46,005 bases of DNA from positions 1 through 46,005 of the forward strand of contig NZ_FNDJ01000052.1 in the NCBI RefSeq assembly GCF_900099965.1. Reading direction: 5' to 3'. Below, in pieces: positions 41,971-46,005 of this stretch. Source of the stretch: Nonomuraea jiangxiensis (GTDB lineage Bacteria > Actinomycetota > Actinomycetes > Streptosporangiales > Streptosporangiaceae). Under the pieces are notes generated by a model. The model had not been told where the DNA came from. It did no database searches and saw only the letters and a program-made list of their open reading frames with translations. Numbering within the stretch: position 1 is the stretch's first letter; every line of letters begins with the position of its first letter. The translations under genes were made by a program, and so were the position numbers.

Positions 41971-42087
41971 TCACGCGGTGACGAGAAGCGCCACTCCGAT
42001 CAGCACCACGACCGGGACGAGCCACATCACGGCCTCGAGAGCGAACTCCTTGTACATCGCGTAGGTCTCCTTCTGCGGGGACGGCAT
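41971..42087 (-). CDS. 38-residue single-span membrane protein
   Basis: ATG at 42087 to TGA at 41973-41971. The peptide is a hydrophilic start with Lys/Glu residues (PSPQKETYAMYKEFALEAV) followed by one hydrophobic helix (MWLVPVVVLIGVALLVTA) ending at the C-terminus. The layout is that of small membrane proteins that bind larger transporters or enzymes. It lies 48 bp downstream of the dihydroxy-acid dehydratase stop and on the same strand, so co-transcription is likely. No ribosome-binding site is strong; a TAAGCT box lies ten bases before the ATG. Confidence 0.6.
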   Translation of the reverse strand: MPSPQKETYAMYKEFALEAVMWLVPVVVLIGVALLVTA

Positions 42088-42135
42088 GATTGACTGCAGC
42101 TTAACCGCCCCCGCCAGGTGCTCGTTCCGTTCGGG

Positions 42136-43785
42136 TCAGGTCGTTACCGCGCCGTCCGAGGCCGAGCCGACCGTGGCGACGTACTTCGTCAGCACCCCGC
42201 GCTCCACCGCACGCTCGGGCCGCCGCCAGGCCGCCCGGCGCCGCTCCAGCTCCTCCTCCGGCACCACCAGGTCCAGGGTCCCCGCCGCGCTGTCGACGAC
42301 CACCGGGTCGCCGTCGCGCACCAGCGCGATCGGCCCGCCGTGGTACGCCTCCGGGGCCACGTGCCCGATCACCAGCCCGTGCGAAACCCCGCTGAAGCGC
42401 CCGTCGGTGACCAGCGCCACCGAGTCACCGAGGCCACGGCCGACCAGCGGGCCGGTGATCGAGAGCATCTCGCGCATGCCGGGACCGCCCGCCGGACCCT
42501 CGTAGCGGACGACCACGACGTCCCCGGCCACGATCTGACCGGCGTCGATGGCGGCCGAGCACTCGGCCTCCGAGTCGAACACCTTCGCGGGCCCCTCGTG
42601 CCGGAAATCCTGCTTGCCGCCCAGCTTGAGCACGCACCCGTCCGGCGCGAGCGAGCCCCGCAGGATGGCCAGCGCGCCGTGCGGCTTGAACGGCTCCGCC
42701 ACGCTCGCCACCACGGCCTGGCCCGGCCTCTCCCGGGCGTCCGCCGCGACTTCGGCGAGCGTGCGGCCGTCCACCAGCGTGACGTCCTCACGCAGCAGCC
42801 CGGCCGCCAGCAGCCGGCGCACCACCAGCGAGGTGCCGCCCGCCCGCCACAGGTCGAGGGCCGTGTGCTCGCCGCCGCTCGGCTTGAGCCCGGTGATGAT
42901 CGGGACCTCGCGGCAGACCTCCCCGATGCGGTCGACGCGCAGCGGCAGCCCCGCCTCGCGGGCGATGGCCAGCAGGTGCAGCACGGCGTTCGTGGAGCCG
43001 CCCATGGCGGCGACCGACACGATCGCGTTGTGCAGCGCGTCCTCGGTGAGCACACGCGACGGGCGGGCGTCGCGGGCCAGCGCGCCCATGGCGATCTCGC
43101 CCACCCGCCGCGCGGCGGCGTTCTTCTCCTCGGCCACCGCAGGGATGTCGCCGACCCCGAACGGGGCCAGGCCGAGGAAGTCGGCGACGGCGCCCATGGT
43201 GTTGGCGGTGTACTGAGCGGCGCAGGTGCCGGCGCCCGGGCAGGCGTGCCGGGCCAGGTCGTCCAGGTCGGCCTGGTCCAGACGGCCGACGGCCCGCTCG
43301 CCGAGCGCCTCCCACATGTCCTGGATGGTCACGTCGCGCCCGCGCCAGCGGCCCGGCATCATGCTGCCGCTGTAGAGCACGACGGCGGGCACGTCCAGCC
43401 GGGCCAGCGCCATGATCGCCGCCGGTACGGTCTTGTCGCAGCCCACGATGGCCACCAGGGCGTCGAAGCCGTGCGCCCGGCCCATGAGCTCGATCGAGTC
43501 CGCGATGACCTCCCGGCTGATCAGCGAGGCGCGCATGCCGGGCGTGTGCATGGTGAGGTTGTCGGACACCGCGATGGTGTTGAACTCCATCGGCGTCCCG
43601 CCCGCCGCGCGCACTCCGTCGGCCACGTGGGCGGCCAGCTCGCGATGGGTGAGGTTGCACGGCATGGTGCCGGTCCAGGTGGTGGCGATGCCGACCGTCG
43701 GGCGGCGCATGTCCTCGTCCGACATGCCCATGGCGTAAAGGTGGGAGCGGGCCGGTGCGCGGTCGGGATCCTCGGCGATGCTCAA
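42136..43785 (-). CDS. ilvD: Dihydroxy-acid dehydratase (IlvD/Edd family)
   Basis: 549 residues from TTG at 43785, which sits 7 nt after GGAGG; a GTG at 43791 is too close to that site. The family cysteines are TMPCN, VGCDKT and CPGAGTC, which together ligate a [2Fe-2S] cluster as in plant and actinobacterial enzymes. MGGSTNAVLHLLAIAREAG and TDGRFSGVSHGLVIGHVAPEA are further IlvD signatures. It converts 2,3-dihydroxy-isovalerate to the 2-keto acid in branched-chain amino-acid synthesis. No other ilv gene is near, so a related sugar-acid dehydratase role is possible. Confidence 0.85.
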   Translation of the reverse strand: MSIAEDPDRAPARSHLYAMGMSDEDMRRPTVGIATTWTGTMPCNLTHRELAAHVADGVRAAGGTPMEFNTIAVSDNLTMHTPGMRASLISREVIADSIELMGRAHGFDALVAIVGCDKTVPAAIMALARLDVPAVVLYSGSMMPGRWRGRDVTIQDMWEALGERAVGRLDQADLDDLARHACPGAGTCAAQYTANTMGAVADFLGLAPFGVGDIPAVAEEKNAAARRVGEIAMGALARDARPSRVLTEDALHNAIVSVAAMGGSTNAVLHLLAIAREAGLPLRVDRIGEVCREVPIITGLKPSGGEHTALDLWRAGGTSLVVRRLLAAGLLREDVTLVDGRTLAEVAADARERPGQAVVASVAEPFKPHGALAILRGSLAPDGCVLKLGGKQDFRHEGPAKVFDSEAECSAAIDAGQIVAGDVVVVRYEGPAGGPGMREMLSITGPLVGRGLGDSVALVTDGRFSGVSHGLVIGHVAPEAYHGGPIALVRDGDPVVVDSAAGTLDLVVPEEELERRRAAWRRPERAVERGVLTKYVATVGSASDGAVTT

Positions 43786-43830
43786 GGGCACTCCTCCGGT
43801 GATGCGGTTCGTGGCCCTTCCATGATCCGC

Positions 43831-45051
43831 CTACTGCTCGCGTATCCCCCACGGGGACCCGTACTCCACCAGCAGGTCCAGGAACGGCCGGGGCTCGAAC
43901 GCCTCGGGGCCGAGCACGCCCGCGCCATGCCACGCGCCGCCGGCCAGCAGTTCCAGGGCGACGACCGGGTTGACGGCGGTCTGCCAGACGACGGCCTGGG
44001 AGCCGTACTCGCGCATCGACCACTGGTTGTCCACCACGTGGTACAGGTACACCTCGCGGGGCCGCCCGTCCTTGCGGCCCTTCACCCAGGTGCCCGCGCA
44101 GGTCTTGCCGTGCATGCGGTCGCCGAGCTCCGCCGGGTCGGGCAGTACGGCGGCCACTAGGTCACGCGGCGACACCTTGACCGTGCCGCGGTCCGTCTTG
44201 ACCGCGACCGGCTCGGTGCGGTCCACGCCCAGCGCGTGCAGGGTCTTGAGCTTGTCGATGAAGTCGTCGCCGAGGCCGTACTTGAAGGTCACCCGCTGGG
44301 CCGGGATCCACCGGGGGACGAGTACGACCTCCTCGTGCTCGACGTTCACGCACTCCACGGGGCCGATGCCGGCGGGGAAGTCGAAGACCTCGGGCTCGCT
44401 GAACGGCTCCGTGGTGTACCAGCCACGGTCCTTCTCGTAGATGAGCGGCGGGTTGAGGCACTCCTCGATCGTGGTCCAGACGTTGAACGAGGGGGCGAAG
44501 TCGTAGCCCTCGACGGTCAGGTTCGCGCCGTCCCTGATGCCGATCTCCTCGATCTCGTCGAAGAGCTCGTCGGCGGCGTACCGGGCGAAGACGTCGGCCA
44601 GGCCGGGCTCCACGCCCATGCCGACCAGCGCGAGCCTGCCCCGCGCGGTCCACTCGGCCTCGCGGGCGAACTGGTCGTCGCCCAGCTTGACCCCCACCTC
44701 CTCGTACGGGCGGTCGGGGTGCGGCCTGGACATCGACATCGCCATGTCGAGGTAGTCGGCCCCGCCGGCCAGCGCCGCGTCGAACAGCGGCAGCACGAAA
44801 CGGGGGTCGGTGGCGTTCAGCAGGACGTCGCACTCGTACTCGGTCAGCAGGGCGGTGACGGCGGACGAGTCGGCGGCGTCGATCTTGACGGGCGTGAATC
44901 TGGCCGCCCGTTCGCCGAGTGCGGCGACGGCGGCCTTGGCGCGGGGGAGGTCGTAGTCAGCGACCACCATATGGTCGAAGAATTCGCGGCGGGCCGCGAT
45001 CCGGGTGATGGCGGTTCCCACGCCGCCGGCACCGACAAGCAAGATGCGCAT
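43831..45051 (-). CDS. Saccharopine dehydrogenase-family NAD(P)-binding reductase
   Basis: 406 residues. MRILLVGAGGVGTAITRIAARR is a GxGxxG Rossmann motif; the body (DVLLNATDPRFVLPLFDAALAGGADYLDMAMSM... and ALVGMGVEPGLADVFARYAADELFDEIEEIGIRDGANLTVEGYDFAPSFNVWTTIEECLNPP) matches the saccharopine dehydrogenase C-terminal fold, also found in carboxynorspermidine and lysine-type reductases. The natural substrate is unclear. It starts upstream of ilvD on the same strand (45 bp between), so the two form a probable operon. The divergent TetR gene is its likely regulator. Confidence 0.87.
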   Translation of the reverse strand: MRILLVGAGGVGTAITRIAARREFFDHMVVADYDLPRAKAAVAALGERAARFTPVKIDAADSSAVTALLTEYECDVLLNATDPRFVLPLFDAALAGGADYLDMAMSMSRPHPDRPYEEVGVKLGDDQFAREAEWTARGRLALVGMGVEPGLADVFARYAADELFDEIEEIGIRDGANLTVEGYDFAPSFNVWTTIEECLNPPLIYEKDRGWYTTEPFSEPEVFDFPAGIGPVECVNVEHEEVVLVPRWIPAQRVTFKYGLGDDFIDKLKTLHALGVDRTEPVAVKTDRGTVKVSPRDLVAAVLPDPAELGDRMHGKTCAGTWVKGRKDGRPREVYLYHVVDNQWSMREYGSQAVVWQTAVNPVVALELLAGGAWHGAGVLGPEAFEPRPFLDLLVEYGSPWGIREQ

Positions 45052-45117
45052 AGCGATTTATCCCCTTTTGTACGCTTTTTGTGGGGTATGTCGTTCATCA
45101 AACGCCAGTAGAGTCTT

Positions 45118-45143
45118 CAACGTCAATGGTGTTGGCATAAGGT
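45118..45143. promoter_or_regulatory. Operator and -10 box between the reductase and TetR genes
   Basis: CAACGTCAATGGTGTTG (45118-45134) has six of eight complementary pairs around its centre, a fair TetR-type dyad. It is followed by TAAGGT (45138-45143), a -10-like box six bases before the TetR ATG, which suggests a leaderless mRNA. The 98-bp region also holds A/T-rich direct repeats toward the reductase gene. Confidence 0.4.
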
Positions 45144-45149
45144 GGGAAC

Positions 45150-45851
45150 ATGACGACCAAGCGGGTGGTGCCGGAGACGGCGCGCCGGCGGCGGCGCCCC
45201 ACCAAGCAGGGGCAGGTGCTGACCCACCGGCTCATCGTGGAGACCGCGCTACGGATGCTGCGCGAGCACGGCGCGGCCGGGCTGACCGCCCGCCGCCTCG
45301 GCCTTGCCCTGGGAGCCGACGCCAGCACCGTCTACCGGTACTTCCGTGGAATGGACGACCTGGTGCTGGCCATCGCGGACGAGGTGTTCGCCAACGCGAT
45401 GGCGGACTGGCGGCCCACCGGCCACTGGCGGGCAGACCTGCGCGACCTGGGGCTGCGCATCCACCACGCCTACCTGGCCCACCCGCAGGCCGCCCTGCTG
45501 ACGGCCAGCCGGGTCACGGGCCGGCCGAACGAGGTGGCCAGCGACGAGACGATCCTCGGCATCCTGCGCGGGGCCGGGTTCGCGGACGCCGACGCGGTGC
45601 GCATCTATCACGCGTTCATCGACCAGAGCCTGGCCTTCGCCATCCTGGACGCCGCCACCCTGGCGCTGCCCGCGCCCGCCCGGGAGGCGGACGAGGAGGT
45701 GTGGCGGGACACGTACGCACGGCTGCCGGCGCGCACCCACCCGAACATCGCCGCGACAGCACCGCTACTGGTGGCCCGCATGAACAACAGCGCCTACCCC
45801 ACAGCCCTCGACATGCTCCTCTCCAGCGCATCCGCCCAACTCACGACATAA
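45150..45851 (+). CDS. TetR-family transcriptional regulator
   Basis: 233 residues. LTHRLIVETALRMLREHGAAGLTARRLGLALGADASTVYRYFRGMDDLVLAIADEVF is the TetR helix-turn-helix (STVYRYFRG is the recognition helix core). The C-terminal ligand domain (about 80-225) has the TetR_C layout with HHAYLAHPQAALL and AFIDQSLAFAILDAATLALPAPA. A basic N-terminal arm (RRRRRPTK) precedes it. It is divergent from the saccharopine-dehydrogenase-like gene and probably represses that operon and itself. Confidence 0.92.
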   Translation: MTTKRVVPETARRRRRPTKQGQVLTHRLIVETALRMLREHGAAGLTARRLGLALGADASTVYRYFRGMDDLVLAIADEVFANAMADWRPTGHWRADLRDLGLRIHHAYLAHPQAALLTASRVTGRPNEVASDETILGILRGAGFADADAVRIYHAFIDQSLAFAILDAATLALPAPAREADEEVWRDTYARLPARTHPNIAATAPLLVARMNNSAYPTALDMLLSSASAQLTT

Positions 45852-45911
45852 CACCCCACCCACCCCGCCCCCGTTCCCCTGCCGGTGTCACCCGGCCCCG
45901 CCACCAGGTCC

Positions 45912-46005
45912 CTGGCCACCGTCACCTGGCCACCGTCACCTGGCCACCGTCACCTGGCCACCGTCACCTGGCCACCGTCACCTGGCCACCGTCACCTGGC
46001 CACCG
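45912..46005. repeat. 14-bp tandem array (CTGGCCACCGTCAC), open at right edge
   Basis: Six perfect 14-bp units start at 45912, 45926, 45940, 45954, 45968 and 45982, followed by ten bases of a seventh cut by the window end. The unit contains the TGGCCA palindrome. The array begins about 60 bp after the TetR stop; the bases between look unstructured and rich in CACCCC. Such a VNTR-like array in an intergenic region may expand by slippage. Confidence 0.92.

Noticed and set aside
42118..44160. 680-codon plus-strand frame opposite the dehydratase and reductase genes
   Set aside because: It crosses two real genes and encodes low-complexity, Arg/His/Gly-rich sequence without motifs.
45912..46005. 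CRISPR-like array at the right edge
   Set aside because: The unit is only 14 bp and contiguous, with no spacers between repeats.

Overview
The DNA is very GC-rich (roughly 70%), uses GTG and occasional TTG starts, and carries typical actinobacterial families: SARP/BTAD regulator, MEDS-HATPase anti-sigma factor, DUF1707, DUF4184, VWA/substrate-binding fusion, ECF sigma factor with a membrane extension, and an IdeR/DmdR-type iron box. It looks like chromosomal DNA of a mycelial actinobacterium, perhaps Streptosporangiaceae (Nonomuraea-like); the genus is a guess from gene content, not shown by the sequence.

Left edge (1-540): the 3' end of an IS110-family insertion sequence interrupts a P-loop uridine-kinase-like gene. 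692-9496: a leftward, mostly translationally coupled surface-polysaccharide operon: small membrane protein, GNAT/FemAB-like protein, two GT2 glycosyltransferases, NodB deacetylase, Wzx-like flippase, and a very large membrane protein with a Pro/Gln-repeat N-terminus, closed by a 14-bp-stem hairpin. 9791-13261: an ECF sigma factor fused to a zinc-finger, membrane and extracytoplasmic tail, next to a membrane-anchored substrate-binding/VWA protein. 13457-16756: CDF-like protein, DUF4184 protein, SpoU/TrmH methyltransferase, the collapsed remains of a two-component (probably ABC transporter plus HK/RR) operon, and a CutA-like protein.

17032-25825: patatin-like hydrolase, LacI regulator with twin operators and a small ORF, and a two-gene natural-product locus: an A-T-TE NRPS-like enzyme of the atromentin/polyporic acid/ralfuranone synthetase type plus a sulfotransferase. 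Then secreted proteins, a D,D-carboxypeptidase, a YegP-like protein, and DedA with an iron-box-like site. 25815-32334: large BTAD/AAA regulator, an LPG-synthase-type flippase, a PIG-L deacetylase, and a divergent GT4 glycosyltransferase whose start lies 23 bp from the PIG-L start across a symmetrical, apparently bidirectional leaderless promoter.

32455-41927: lipoprotein, Rieske oxygenase with a clear promoter and operator, DUF1707 protein, MEDS anti-sigma factor, aldo/keto reductase behind a MerR-type palindromic promoter, DUF998 protein with a strong terminator, UspA, a short methionyl-tRNA synthetase preceded by a Met-rich leader ORF and hairpins, phosphotriesterase-like hydrolase, STAS antagonist, and a secreted protein. 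41971-46005: a 38-residue membrane protein, a dihydroxy-acid dehydratase, a saccharopine-dehydrogenase-like reductase, a divergent TetR regulator, and a 14-bp tandem array running off the right edge.

The best candidates for something undescribed are the A-T-TE/sulfotransferase pair, the leader ORF of the methionyl-tRNA synthetase gene, the bidirectional leaderless promoter with its GT4/PIG-L/flippase locus, and the self-contained sigma/anti-sigma membrane protein.
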